From Mycolicibacterium brisbanense (GTDB lineage: Bacteria > Actinomycetota > Actinomycetes > Mycobacteriales > Mycobacteriaceae): 64,000 nt of DNA. The notes beneath the pieces are model-generated. The model was not told where the DNA came from. It was given only the letters and a program-made list of their open reading frames with translations, and ran no database searches. The position numbers and the translations under genes are program-made. This document shows positions 8,771 to 17,968 of this stretch, piece by piece; within the stretch, counting starts at the first letter, position 1, and each line of letters opens with the position of its first letter. Location of the stretch: the NCBI RefSeq assembly GCF_001570425.1, contig NZ_BCSX01000035.1, forward strand, positions 1 to 64,000, in the 5' to 3' direction.

Positions 8771-9903
8771 CGACCGCGGTCATCGAGGCAGGCCCAGTAC
8801 TGGTGCGCGGCCCCGGCACGGTTGCCGACGAGCCTGCGCGGATCGCGGTGGAGTGCATCGACGACGCCGTGGCGCTCGTCGACGACGAACCGGTACGGGT
8901 CGAGGACCTGTGGGCTCAGGTCATCCGCGCGGCCGCGGGCCGGAACCTCGAGGCACCGATCGTCGTATGCCCGACGTGGTGGACCACCGACCAGACCGAC
9001 CGGATCCGCACTGCCACTGTCGAACTCGACGCTGTTGTGCTGCACCGGGCTCAGGCCCTCGCCGCGACGCTGGACCACCCGTCGTGGGCGGTGGTGGAGA
9101 TCGCCGACGAGCTGATGATGGTGTCGTGCGAGGACGCTGAATCGGTGCGCTTGGTCCGTCGCGGTGAACCGTGCGCATTGGCAGGCGACGTGGTCCATGC
9201 GACCCGAGGGGCCACCCAGGTCATCGTCGACGCGCCGTGTGAGGTCAGCGGTGCAGCTGCCCTGGCTCGCGCGGTCGGTGACGCCGTACGTGCCCACGGG
9301 GCAACGGTATCCATGGCCGGCCCCCGGATGCTGAGTACCGGCGCACGCGCAGCCGTTCCGCGCGAGGAGGTCCCCGCGTTCACGGTGACCAGGCGCCGCC
9401 GGGGCGCCCGTCACCTGATCGGGATCGCAGTAGCCGCGGCGATCGCGTGCGCGGGCCTGGCCGCCCGGCCAGGCGCCGTTGCCGAGCAGAAGGCTTTGGT
9501 GGAGGGCCGGGTTGGGATGCAGGTCCCCGCGGATTGGCATGTGCGCCGGGTGACATCCGGCCCGGGATCAGCCCGGGTGGAGGTGGTTTCGGTGGCCGAT
9601 CCGGATACCGTCATCTATCTGACCCAGTCGCCGATCGACACGGCCGACCTGCAGGCAGTGGCCGACACGTTGCGTCGCGCTCTGGACCAACAACCCGCGG
9701 GGGTGTTCACCGACTTCAACCCGGCTGACCGCATCGCCGATCGTCCAGTAGTGAGCTACCGCGAGGTCCGCGGCGGGCGGGAGATCGGCTGGGCGGTGTT
9801 CGCCGACAAGACGGTCCGCATCGCGGTCGGTTGCCAGGGCCCGGCAGAGCGGAGAGCGGCGCCGTGCGAGGCGGCGATCCGCTCGGCGCATGCAGTGTTG
9901 TGA
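8767..9903 (+). CDS. Type VII secretion-associated protein, Rv3446c family
   Basis: 378-aa protein matching the family encoded between eccC4 and esxU in mycobacteria (Rv3446c, type VII secretion-associated). The N-terminal 215 residues look like a cytosolic, actin/Hsp70-fold-like domain (inference). A transmembrane helix follows a basic stretch (RRRRGARHLIGIAVAAAIA, about 210-235), and a roughly 145-residue C-terminal domain lies outside. Start is GTG 8767, whose GTGA overlaps the eccC4 stop, so translation is coupled. Its conserved place suggests an accessory function in ESX-4 assembly or substrate handling; no enzymatic motif is evident. Confidence 0.85.
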   Translation: MTTAVIEAGPVLVRGPGTVADEPARIAVECIDDAVALVDDEPVRVEDLWAQVIRAAAGRNLEAPIVVCPTWWTTDQTDRIRTATVELDAVVLHRAQALAATLDHPSWAVVEIADELMMVSCEDAESVRLVRRGEPCALAGDVVHATRGATQVIVDAPCEVSGAAALARAVGDAVRAHGATVSMAGPRMLSTGARAAVPREEVPAFTVTRRRRGARHLIGIAVAAAIACAGLAARPGAVAEQKALVEGRVGMQVPADWHVRRVTSGPGSARVEVVSVADPDTVIYLTQSPIDTADLQAVADTLRRALDQQPAGVFTDFNPADRIADRPVVSYREVRGGREIGWAVFADKTVRIAVGCQGPAERRAAPCEAAIRSAHAVL

Positions 9904-9911
9904 AATCGGGT

Positions 9912-9937
9912 GGAACCGAATCGGCACCGCCTGCGTC
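9912..9937 (+). promoter_or_regulatory. ECF sigma (SigM-type) promoter of esxU-esxT
   Basis: GGAAC (9912-9916), 17 nt, then CGTC (9934-9937), the same spacing as the eccC4 promoter, with a matching upstream TCGGGTGGAAC. It lies directly after the Rv3446c-like stop and about 40 nt before esxU, so it would give the two secreted proteins their own transcript in addition to read-through from eccC4. Confidence 0.78.
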
Positions 9938-9976
9938 GAATTGATATACCCCGCAAGACAAACCGGAAGGTGCGAG

Positions 9977-10297
9977 ATGGCTTCAACCTCGGGATCCCTT
10001 GGTACCGACTTCGACGTGATGACCACTGCGGCCGGCCGGATCGATGTCGTCAACGATGACATCCGCGCCATGCTGCAGACGTTCATCGGCCGGATGAGCA
10101 TTGTGCCACCGTCGGTTTGGGGTGGGGCGGCGGCGCTGCGGTTCCGTGATGTGGTCGACCGCTGGAACAGTGAATCGCTCAAGCTGCACACCGCGCTTCA
10201 GCGCATCGCGGAAACCATCCGCTACAACGAACGCACGCTCCGCGAAGCTGCCGAGGGACATTCGCAGCAGCTCGGTGCCGTCGCGGACACCCTGTGA
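9977..10297 (+). CDS. esxU: ESAT-6-like protein EsxU (WXG100)
   Basis: 106-aa WXG100 protein, one half of the EsxU-EsxT pair secreted by ESX-4. The turn between the two helices is W48-G-G in PPSVWGGAAALRF. Flanking stretches are helical, and the sequence closely resembles Rv3445c as I recall it (DFDVMTTAAG, ETIRYNERTL). ATG 9977 has GGAAGG 7 nt upstream. esxT follows after 16 nt. I do not see a clear YxxxD/E export motif at the C-terminus; the partner or a co-substrate may supply it. Confidence 0.93.
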   Translation: MASTSGSLGTDFDVMTTAAGRIDVVNDDIRAMLQTFIGRMSIVPPSVWGGAAALRFRDVVDRWNSESLKLHTALQRIAETIRYNERTLREAAEGHSQQLGAVADTL

Positions 10298-10313
10298 GTG
10301 ATCGGAGCGACCC

Positions 10314-10610
10314 ATGAGCCAGGTACTGTCCTACAACTTCGGTGAGATCGAATACACGGTGCGCCAGGAGATTCACACCACCTCGGCCCGGCTGAACGCG
10401 GCCCTAGAGGACCTGCGCACACAGCTCGCCCCGCTGCAGAGCGTCTGGACTCGCGAAGCTGCCGAGGCGTATCAGCTGGAACAGACGCGCTGGAACCAGG
10501 CCGCGACGTCCCTCAACGAGATCTTGTTCAACCTGGGCAATGCAGTTCGCGACGGCGCCGACGATGTGGCCGCCACCGACCGCAGCGCCGCCAACGCGTG
10601 GGGCTATTGA
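10314..10610 (+). CDS. esxT: ESAT-6-like protein EsxT (WXG100, WTR variant)
   Basis: 98-aa partner of EsxU. The N-terminal SYNFGEIEYTVRQEIHTTSA and the central LQSVWTREAAEAY are hallmarks of EsxT (Rv3444c). The WXG turn is W45-T-R, a deviation shared with known EsxT proteins. It is predicted to form an antiparallel four-helix heterodimer with EsxU and to exit via EccC4. Its last 7 nt overlap the 3' end of the convergent membrane-protein gene. Confidence 0.93.
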   Translation: MSQVLSYNFGEIEYTVRQEIHTTSARLNAALEDLRTQLAPLQSVWTREAAEAYQLEQTRWNQAATSLNEILFNLGNAVRDGADDVAATDRSAANAWGY

Positions 10611-11614
10611 TCCCCACCGGCGAAGCTTGTGCGGTCCCGCTCGGAATGGAGAGGCCAGCGGGGCCGCACATTTCGCTGGGCGCGCAGCCAGGACAGTTGG
10701 CCTGCCACGCGACTGCGTTCGTCGCGGTAGTGCGTCGCAAGCCACGCCGCCCGATACACGTCGCCTGCCCGCTCAGCTTTGGCGATCCGATCGTGCTCGC
10801 GGGCGTCGAGCCACGACAACCGCAGCGCGAACACCGGCCCGGTCAGGGTCTGCAGCGCACGGTCATATCCGCTGCTGATCAGTGAAAAGGATTGAGCAGC
10901 AACATTTTCTGCCTGAGTCCTGGCCGTTTCGGCATGCCCGCGATAATCGGTGGTGTGCAGCTGCCTGCGGGTGCGGTCCACCAGAGCGCGCCAATCGACC
11001 GGGGTGTGGAAGGACGCCATGGCGGCGTTCACGGCATCCACGGAGCTGAGCGCCACGCCGTGATCGCGGTCTCGGATCTCGGCCGCCCGCTCGAACACCG
11101 CGGCCATCGTCAAGGGCGGGGTCCTGGCGATCAGTTCACTGCTGGGCCTGATCAATTGGGTTGGGGCGCCAAAGTATCCGAACACCGTGCGGGTCAGGCC
11201 GTCATTGCGGACGAAGTTGCCGACAGCCCGGTACAGCCAAGCCGCCGTCAGGAGCACCGGGATGCCGAACAGCACCTGATAGACCCACCAGGCATCGACC
11301 CACAGCAATGCGTAGTAGACGACCAGCGCGGTCAGCAATCCCAGACCGACCAGTGCGAGCCGAGTGGTCTCCGTGCTGCGCTGCGGATACTGCGCTCGGT
11401 AGGCCACCGCCAGGGTGGCTTTGTCGATGTCGGCCGCGATCTGCCTGCTGCCGGGCGTGGTCGCCGGCAGTTTCTCGGCGAGCAGCAGCGAGCGGTACAG
11501 CCCGCGCTGCAGTTGCCCCTTCGAGGCGAAGTCGGTGTGACAGGTTGCCACGGCGATCACCGCGGGGGCGACCGCGACCAGTGGCGCGCAGGCCATCACG
11601 ACGTCGAACAGCAT
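10604..11614 (-). CDS. Membrane protein of unknown function
   Basis: 336 aa, family not recognised. There is a hydrophobic N-terminus (about 5-25) and a pair of adjacent transmembrane helices (about 85-105 and 108-130, containing ALLWVDAWWVYQVLFG). The C-terminal 200 residues are soluble, charged and Arg-rich. It is convergent with esxT (7-nt overlap) and interrupts the esxT-rplM adjacency known in M. tuberculosis. A TAGACT -10 ends 8 nt before the ATG and no Shine-Dalgarno is present, so it is probably translated from a leaderless mRNA. Its position next to ESX-4 may be chance. Confidence 0.75.
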   Translation of the reverse strand: MLFDVVMACAPLVAVAPAVIAVATCHTDFASKGQLQRGLYRSLLLAEKLPATTPGSRQIAADIDKATLAVAYRAQYPQRSTETTRLALVGLGLLTALVVYYALLWVDAWWVYQVLFGIPVLLTAAWLYRAVGNFVRNDGLTRTVFGYFGAPTQLIRPSSELIARTPPLTMAAVFERAAEIRDRDHGVALSSVDAVNAAMASFHTPVDWRALVDRTRRQLHTTDYRGHAETARTQAENVAAQSFSLISSGYDRALQTLTGPVFALRLSWLDAREHDRIAKAERAGDVYRAAWLATHYRDERSRVAGQLSWLRAQRNVRPRWPLHSERDRTSFAGGDQ

Positions 11615-11622
11615 CGCTGCAG

Positions 11623-11628
11623 AGTCTA
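11623..11628 (-). promoter_or_regulatory. -10 element, leaderless promoter of the 336-aa membrane protein gene
   Basis: On the minus strand TAGACT (11628 to 11623) is followed by 8 nt and then ATG at 11614. With initiation 7-9 nt past a -10, the RNA would begin at or near the ATG. No purine-rich ribosome site is present. Confidence 0.5.
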
Positions 11629-11647
11629 AGCGGCCGCGCGGCCCGTT

Positions 11648-13033
11648 TTAGTGTTTGGCGTTACCCGCGGCGTCGTTGGGACGACTCGGCCGGCGCCGCC
11701 GGCCATTGCGCGCCGCAGGGCTTCCGGCGCGGGAACCGGAGGCCCCGACAGGGTGCCCCGCGTTGCGGGGCTTGCTTCGCCGCGGCTGCGCGGGCTGGGG
11801 CCGGGCCGGTTTCGCCTCGGGACGCTTCGGTTCACCGAAAACCCGCTCGCCGGGAGCAATCTGCTGCAACACCGGATGATCGGTGCCGTTGACGCGGGTG
11901 ATCGTCGGCTTGACGCCGGCCTTGCGGGTCAGGTTCCGCACGTCGGACACCTGCGCGTCGTGCATGAGGGTCACCACGGTTCCCTCATTGCCGGCGCGGG
12001 CGGTACGGCCGGAGCGGTGGAGATAGGCCTTGTGCTCGACCGGCGGGTCCGCGTGCACGACCAGGTTCACATCGTCGACATGAATTCCGCGGGCGGCGAT
12101 GTCGGTGGCCACCAGCACCGTGGCGGAGCCGTCGGAGAACGCGGTGAGATTACGGGTTCGCGCGTTCTGAGACAGGTTGCCGTGCAGCTCGACCGCCGAG
12201 ATGCCTCGCGAATTGAGCTGGCGGGTCAAATTTTTCGCTCCGTGCTTGGTGCGCGCGAACACGATGGTGCGGCCCGGCGCAGCGGCCAGATCGGCGACGA
12301 CGTTGACACGGGCCGCGTTGTCCACGTGCAGCACGTGGTGGACCATCGCGGCGACGGGTGACTGCGCCGAATCGACGCTGTGCACTACCGGATCGTGCAG
12401 GTAGCGCTTGACCAGCACGTCGACGCCGGCATCGAGGGTGGCCGAGAAGAGCAGCCGCTGACCGTCTTTCGGCGTCTTGTCCAGCAGACGCTTGACGCCG
12501 GGCAGGAAGCCGAGGTCGGCCATGTGGTCGGCTTCGTCGAGCACGGTGATCTCGACGGCCGACAGATCGGCATGACCTGACCGCACGTGGTCCTCGAGCC
12601 GGCCCGGGCACGCGATCACGACGTCGACACCCTGTTGCAGAGCCGAAATCTGCGGGCCGGCACCGACGCCGCCGAACACGTTGAGCGACTTCAGGCCGGT
12701 CGCGGCGGCCAGCGGGGCCAGCGAGGCCTCGATCTGGGTGACGAGTTCGCGGGTCGGCGCGAGAATCAGGGCGCGCGGCCTGCGCGCCATCCGGCGGCTG
12801 TCGCTGCGGGCCAGGCGGGCGACCAAGGGCAGCAGGAACGCGTACGTCTTGCCGGAGCCGGTGCGGCCGCGGCCGAGCACGTCGCGACCCGTCAGAGAGT
12901 CGGGCAGGGTGGCGGCCTGGATCGGGAACGGCGCGGTGACGCCGTTGGCAGCGAGGGTGGTGACGATCTCGGCGGGAAGGCCGAGCTCGGCGAACGTGGG
13001 CACAGTGCTGCCACTGTGGTTTGGCGCAGACAA
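11648..13033 (-). CDS. DEAD-box ATP-dependent RNA helicase (RhlE-like)
   Basis: 461-aa cytosolic RNA helicase. Motifs appear in order: Q-motif region (FAELGLPAEIV to PFPIQAATLP), Walker A GRGRTGSGKTYAF, PTRELVTQ, VLDEADHM (the DEAD box), SAT in LLFSATLD, then domain 2 with ATDIAARGIHV and HRSGRTARAG. A basic, Pro/Arg-rich, disordered C-terminal tail of about 75 residues is typical of the mycobacterial RhlE/DeaD type and likely binds RNA. Start is TTG 13033 with CGGAG about 8 nt upstream; a GTG at 13003 is the alternative. A roughly 300-nt non-coding stretch precedes it. Confidence 0.92.
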   Translation of the reverse strand: MSAPNHSGSTVPTFAELGLPAEIVTTLAANGVTAPFPIQAATLPDSLTGRDVLGRGRTGSGKTYAFLLPLVARLARSDSRRMARRPRALILAPTRELVTQIEASLAPLAAATGLKSLNVFGGVGAGPQISALQQGVDVVIACPGRLEDHVRSGHADLSAVEITVLDEADHMADLGFLPGVKRLLDKTPKDGQRLLFSATLDAGVDVLVKRYLHDPVVHSVDSAQSPVAAMVHHVLHVDNAARVNVVADLAAAPGRTIVFARTKHGAKNLTRQLNSRGISAVELHGNLSQNARTRNLTAFSDGSATVLVATDIAARGIHVDDVNLVVHADPPVEHKAYLHRSGRTARAGNEGTVVTLMHDAQVSDVRNLTRKAGVKPTITRVNGTDHPVLQQIAPGERVFGEPKRPEAKPARPQPAQPRRSKPRNAGHPVGASGSRAGSPAARNGRRRRPSRPNDAAGNAKH

Positions 13034-13343
13034 AATGAAACTCCGAAAAGTCGAGGGCGGTCGTCCTGCCCGGCGCGGGTGACATCCCGCGGCGCTCGGT
13101 GTGACGATCGAGGAGGCGGCACTGGCAGAACAGATGTGCCGATCGCCGATGAGTCTACCGGTACGAAACGGCCGATTTCGCCTCGACGCGGTGTGACCTG
13201 CGCGACTGGGCGGCCGTGTGGCAGCCGGGAGCGGCGATCCGACTGCACCGATATTTCTTCCGGCGAGCCCCGGTCAACTATCCTTGCGAACACGCGGTGG
13301 CCTGCGGAAATGGCCTGCTGCGAGGAGTGTGATCGAGGTGGGC
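13034..13343. other. Intergenic region between helicase and GAF regulator
   Basis: About 310 nt between two divergent genes with no ORF that looks real. It should carry both promoters. In the plus direction TATCCT at 13279-13284 is a usable -10 for the regulator, giving a leader of about 50 nt. GC-rich stretches nearest the helicase could form a structured 5' leader, but no hairpin there convinced me. Confidence 0.4.
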
Positions 13344-14621
13344 ATGTCGAGGACCTCCGGCGGCCGGGTGCCGTCGGCGCAGGTGCGCGCGGTCCGCGAG
13401 CTTTTCGTCGCCGGAGAGGTCGACGCTGCCTACCTCGACTCGACTCCCGTTCGGCGTGTCGTGGCCGAGAGCTGGCAGCGCAGCCTGGCCATCGGCGTGG
13501 ACCCTGACCGCGGCGCACAGGCTGCCGCGGCCGCCGCCCGGCTGGGCGCACTGCGGGACGCCAACCCGTTGTCGAGTGCCCTTCCGGTGATCCGCCGGCT
13601 GCTGGTCGATGATGCCGCCGACTCGGGTGTCGTCGTCGCGATCACGGGCCCCGACGGCACCCTGCTCTGGGTGGAAGGTGACCTCGCCGCGTGCCGCAAG
13701 GTCGAGGCGATGAACTTCGTCCCGGGGGCCGACTGGAGCGAGCGCAGTGCAGGCACCAACGCGCCGGGCACAGCACTGGCCCTCGACGCCGAGGTGCAGA
13801 TCCGCGGTTCCGAACACTTTTCCCGGGTCGTGCAGCCGTGGAACTGCACGGCGGTGCCGGTCCACGATCCGGCCAGCGGAGCGCTGCTCGGCAGTATTGA
13901 CCTCACGGGTGGCTCGGCGATCGTGACGCCGCAGACCCTGGCGCTCGTCCGGGCCACCGCGGTGGCGGTGGAGAACCATCTGGCGCTGCTGCGGCTGACC
14001 CGGCCCGCGAGCCAACCGCCGCCCGCCGAGGCTCGTCTCACCGTGCTGGGAGCCGACCGCCCGCAGTGGCAGTACACCGACGACGACGGCGTGGTGCGGT
14101 CCACCATGCTGACCGGCAGGCACGCCGACATTCTGGTGTTGCTCCTGCGTCATCCGGAAGGTCTCAGCGCCGACCACCTCGCCGTGCTGCTCGATGAGAA
14201 GGACCTCGACGTGGTGACCATCCGGGCCGAGATGTCCCGATTGCGCCGGGTCATCGGTGAGGCCTATCTCGCGTCGCGGCCCTACCGGCTGGTCAAACCC
14301 ATCGCGAGCGATATGGGGGAGGTGTTCGATGCGCTGGGTGCCGACGACGTGGACGCGGCATTGCGGGCGTATTCCGGGGAGCTGCTGCCGCAGTCGGTGT
14401 CTCCGGCCGTGGCGAGGGTGCGGACCGAGCTGAGTGCCGGTCTGCGTGGCGCCGTACTGGCGGAATCCAACCTCGATACGCTGCGGCGCTGGCTTGAGCT
14501 GCCCGAAGGCCGCGACGACCGCGAGGGTTGGCGCAAGCTGCACGACCACAGCGACGCCGGTGCAGGCACCCGGGCCAAGGCGCACGGCCATCTTGTCGGC
14601 ATCGATTTCGACCTGAGCTGA
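13344..14621 (+). CDS. GAF-domain transcriptional regulator of the aldehyde dehydrogenase
   Basis: 425-aa regulator. The N-terminal half begins with an AcoR-like segment (VRRVVAESWQRSLAIGVDPD) and continues as a GAF sensor domain (about 60-215). The C-terminal half contains a winged-helix-like segment (GRHADILVLLLRHPEGLS, then VTIRAEMSRLRRVIGEAYLA) instead of the sigma-54 AAA+ domain of classical AcoR. ATG 13344 has GAGG 5 nt upstream; GTG 13338 or 13329 are alternatives. It is co-directional with, and 107 nt upstream of, the acetaldehyde dehydrogenase gene, whose promoter region carries three phased TGCAAC repeats, the obvious candidate target. The effector is probably an alcohol or aldehyde (inference). 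Confidence 0.8.
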   Translation: MSRTSGGRVPSAQVRAVRELFVAGEVDAAYLDSTPVRRVVAESWQRSLAIGVDPDRGAQAAAAAARLGALRDANPLSSALPVIRRLLVDDAADSGVVVAITGPDGTLLWVEGDLAACRKVEAMNFVPGADWSERSAGTNAPGTALALDAEVQIRGSEHFSRVVQPWNCTAVPVHDPASGALLGSIDLTGGSAIVTPQTLALVRATAVAVENHLALLRLTRPASQPPPAEARLTVLGADRPQWQYTDDDGVVRSTMLTGRHADILVLLLRHPEGLSADHLAVLLDEKDLDVVTIRAEMSRLRRVIGEAYLASRPYRLVKPIASDMGEVFDALGADDVDAALRAYSGELLPQSVSPAVARVRTELSAGLRGAVLAESNLDTLRRWLELPEGRDDREGWRKLHDHSDAGAGTRAKAHGHLVGIDFDLS

Positions 14622-14638
14622 AGGTGCAGGCGGCGACG

Positions 14639-14666
14639 TTGCAACGTCGTGCAACTGTGGTGCAAC
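14639..14666 (+). promoter_or_regulatory. Three TGCAAC repeats phased at one helical turn (candidate operator)
   Basis: TTGCAAC at 14639-14645, TGCAAC at 14650-14655 and TGCAAC at 14661-14666. Starts of the hexamer are 10 and 11 bp apart, so all three face the same side of the helix. The first copy lies inside the palindrome CGTTGCAACG. The array is about 60-90 bp upstream of the dehydrogenase ATG, right after the GAF-regulator stop, and suggests cooperative activator binding. Confidence 0.6.
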
Positions 14667-14728
14667 CCTCCCGTCCCTATCTTCAGTGACCACCGACACA
14701 TTTCGTCGTCTGAAGGCAGGGAGAAGTC

Positions 14729-16252
<1,524 letters not shown>

Positions 16253-16284
16253 AGAGGCACACCAGCCCGACAACTGAATACCCT

Positions 16285-16351
16285 GCACCGCGAATGCGAC
16301 GGTGTTGCGAGAAACCGCCCGTGACTCGTGACACCGGAGCATTCGCGGTGC
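16285..16351. repeat. Long near-perfect hairpin with tandem G-A mismatches
   Basis: Outer arms GCACCGCGAATGC (16285-16297) and GCATTCGCGGTGC (16339-16351) are perfectly complementary over 13 bp. Inside lies a symmetric GA/GA pair, then CGGTGT/ACACCG (6 bp), two possible G-U pairs, and CGAG/CTCG (4 bp) around a 13-nt loop. It starts 32 nt after the dehydrogenase stop. There is no U-run, so a simple intrinsic terminator is not certain; a structured terminator, RNA-stability element or palindromic repeat unit are alternatives. Confidence 0.7.
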
Positions 16352-16409
16352 CCTCGTGGGTTTACGGAAAGTCTTGAAACACAAGGAGATCCGGCTTTCA
16401 AACTCGCTC

Positions 16410-16438
16410 TGGACATCTGAGCCGGGTCAAGTGATACT
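16410..16438 (+). promoter_or_regulatory. SigA-type promoter of the ethanolamine operon
   Basis: TGGACA (16410-16415), 17 nt, GATACT (16433-16438). Initiation near 16445 would leave a leader of about 110 nt before the permease GTG and would fall inside the palindrome at 16443-16464. Confidence 0.55.
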
Positions 16439-16442
16439 AGTT

Positions 16443-16464
16443 AAAGGTCGATTTTCGGACCTTT
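16443..16464. promoter_or_regulatory. 22-bp palindrome at the eut transcription start (candidate operator)
   Basis: Perfect 7-bp arms AAAGGTC (16443-16449) and GACCTTT (16458-16464) are separated by 8 nt and placed over the predicted start site of the permease-eutB-eutC operon. Position and symmetry suit a repressor dimer; as RNA the arms would form a weak 5'-terminal hairpin. No regulator gene lies immediately beside it other than the upstream GAF protein. Confidence 0.5.
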
Positions 16465-16555
16465 GACTTCGGTGGGCGGACGCCCCGGAGGAAATGTCGC
16501 GCTGGGCGCTGACGTGCCAGCTCATCGAAAAGCTTTGCATATTAAGGAGTTCGAA

Positions 16556-17968
16556 GTGTCTGCTGTTGAGGAACACCTCGAAAGCGCAGATTATCTGCAG
16601 AAGCGCCAGCTCAAATCCGGAAGCGCGGGCTGGCTGCTGCTCGCCGGCCTCGGCGTCAGCTACGTCGTGTCCGGCGACTACTCGGGCTGGAACTTCGGCC
16701 TCGGGCAGGGCGGGTTCGGCGGCCTGGTGATCGCCGCGGTGATCATCGCCGGCATGTACCTGGCGCTCGTGCTCGGGATGGCCGAGCTGTCCTCGGCGCT
16801 GCCCGCGGCAGGCGGCGGCTACACATTCGCCCGCCGGGCCCTCGGCCCGTGGGGCGGATTCGCCACCGGCACTGCGATTCTCATCGAATACTCGATCGCA
16901 CCGGCAGCCATCGCCACGTTCATCGGCGCCTACGTCCAATCGCTGGGGTTGTTCGGCATCACCAACGGCTGGTGGGTGTACCTGGCGGCGTACGCGTTGT
17001 TCATCGGGATCCACCTGTCCGGTGTCGGTGAGGCGCTGAAGGTGATGTTCGTGATCACGGCCATCGCCCTGGTCGGTCTGCTGATCTTCTCGGTCGCCGC
17101 CGTCGGGCACTTCGACGTCGCGAATCTGACCAACATCGCCGTGGACAACAGCGCGGCAGGGTCGTCCAATTTCCTGCCGCACGGCTACCTCGGCATCTGG
17201 GCCGCGATCCCGTTCGCCATCTGGTTCTTCCTTGCCGTCGAGGGAGTTCCGCTGGCCGCCGAGGAAACCGCCAACCCCGAGCGCAACGTCCCACGCGGAA
17301 TCATCGCGGCGATCGGTGTTCTGCTCGTGAGCTGCGCGGTGGTGCTCGTGCTGACCACCGGGGCCGGCGGCGCCGAGCAGATGTCGGACTCGGGCAACCC
17401 GCTCGTCGAAGCGCTCGGTGACACCACCGCGGCCCGGCTCGTCAACTACATCGGGCTGGCCGGCCTCATCGCAAGCTTCTTCTCGATCATCTACGCCTAC
17501 TCGCGGCAGCTGTTCGCATTGTCGCGGGCCGGTTACCTGCCCACCAGACTGTCGGTGACCAACTCCCGCAAGGCGCCGACGCTGGCGCTGATCGTCCCCG
17601 GCGTCATCGGATTCCTGTTGTCGCTGACCGGCAAGGGCGATCTGCTGCTGAACATGGCTGTCTTCGGCGCTGCATTGAGCTATGTGTTGATGATGGTCAG
17701 CCATATCGTGCTGCGGGTGCGGGAACCCAACATGCCGCGGCCGTATCGAACTCCCGGCGGTGCCATCACCACCAGCTTCGCGCTCGTCATCGCCGTGCTG
17801 GCCGTCATCGCGACCTTCCTGGTCAATCCGGTGGCCGCCGGCCTATGTCTGGGCGTGTTCGCCGCATTCATGGTGTACTTCGCCGTGTACAGCCGCCACC
17901 GCCTGGTGGCCAACTCGCCCGATGAGGAGTTCGCGATGCTGGCAGAAGCGGAGAGCGAACTGAAATGA
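16556..17968 (+). CDS. eat: Ethanolamine permease (APC superfamily)
   Basis: 470-aa amino-acid/polyamine/organocation transporter, about 12 membrane helices. Its sequence resembles bacterial ethanolamine permeases (YVVSGDYSGWNFGLGQGG near the N-terminus; AAGGGYTFARRALGPWGGF; FFLAVEGVPLAAEETANPERN). GTG 16556 has AAGGAG 6 nt upstream. Its ATGA overlap with eutB (17965-17968) fixes its role: uptake of ethanolamine for the lyase. It heads the three-gene eut operon with its own promoter and palindrome. Confidence 0.92.
   Translation: MSAVEEHLESADYLQKRQLKSGSAGWLLLAGLGVSYVVSGDYSGWNFGLGQGGFGGLVIAAVIIAGMYLALVLGMAELSSALPAAGGGYTFARRALGPWGGFATGTAILIEYSIAPAAIATFIGAYVQSLGLFGITNGWWVYLAAYALFIGIHLSGVGEALKVMFVITAIALVGLLIFSVAAVGHFDVANLTNIAVDNSAAGSSNFLPHGYLGIWAAIPFAIWFFLAVEGVPLAAEETANPERNVPRGIIAAIGVLLVSCAVVLVLTTGAGGAEQMSDSGNPLVEALGDTTAARLVNYIGLAGLIASFFSIIYAYSRQLFALSRAGYLPTRLSVTNSRKAPTLALIVPGVIGFLLSLTGKGDLLLNMAVFGAALSYVLMMVSHIVLRVREPNMPRPYRTPGGAITTSFALVIAVLAVIATFLVNPVAAGLCLGVFAAFMVYFAVYSRHRLVANSPDEEFAMLAEAESELK

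Noticed and set aside
16445..16555. Adenosylcobalamin riboswitch in the eut leader
   Set aside because: EutBC needs B12, so I looked for a B12 box, but no GCCACTG-type core or long folded leader is present; about 110 nt is too short.
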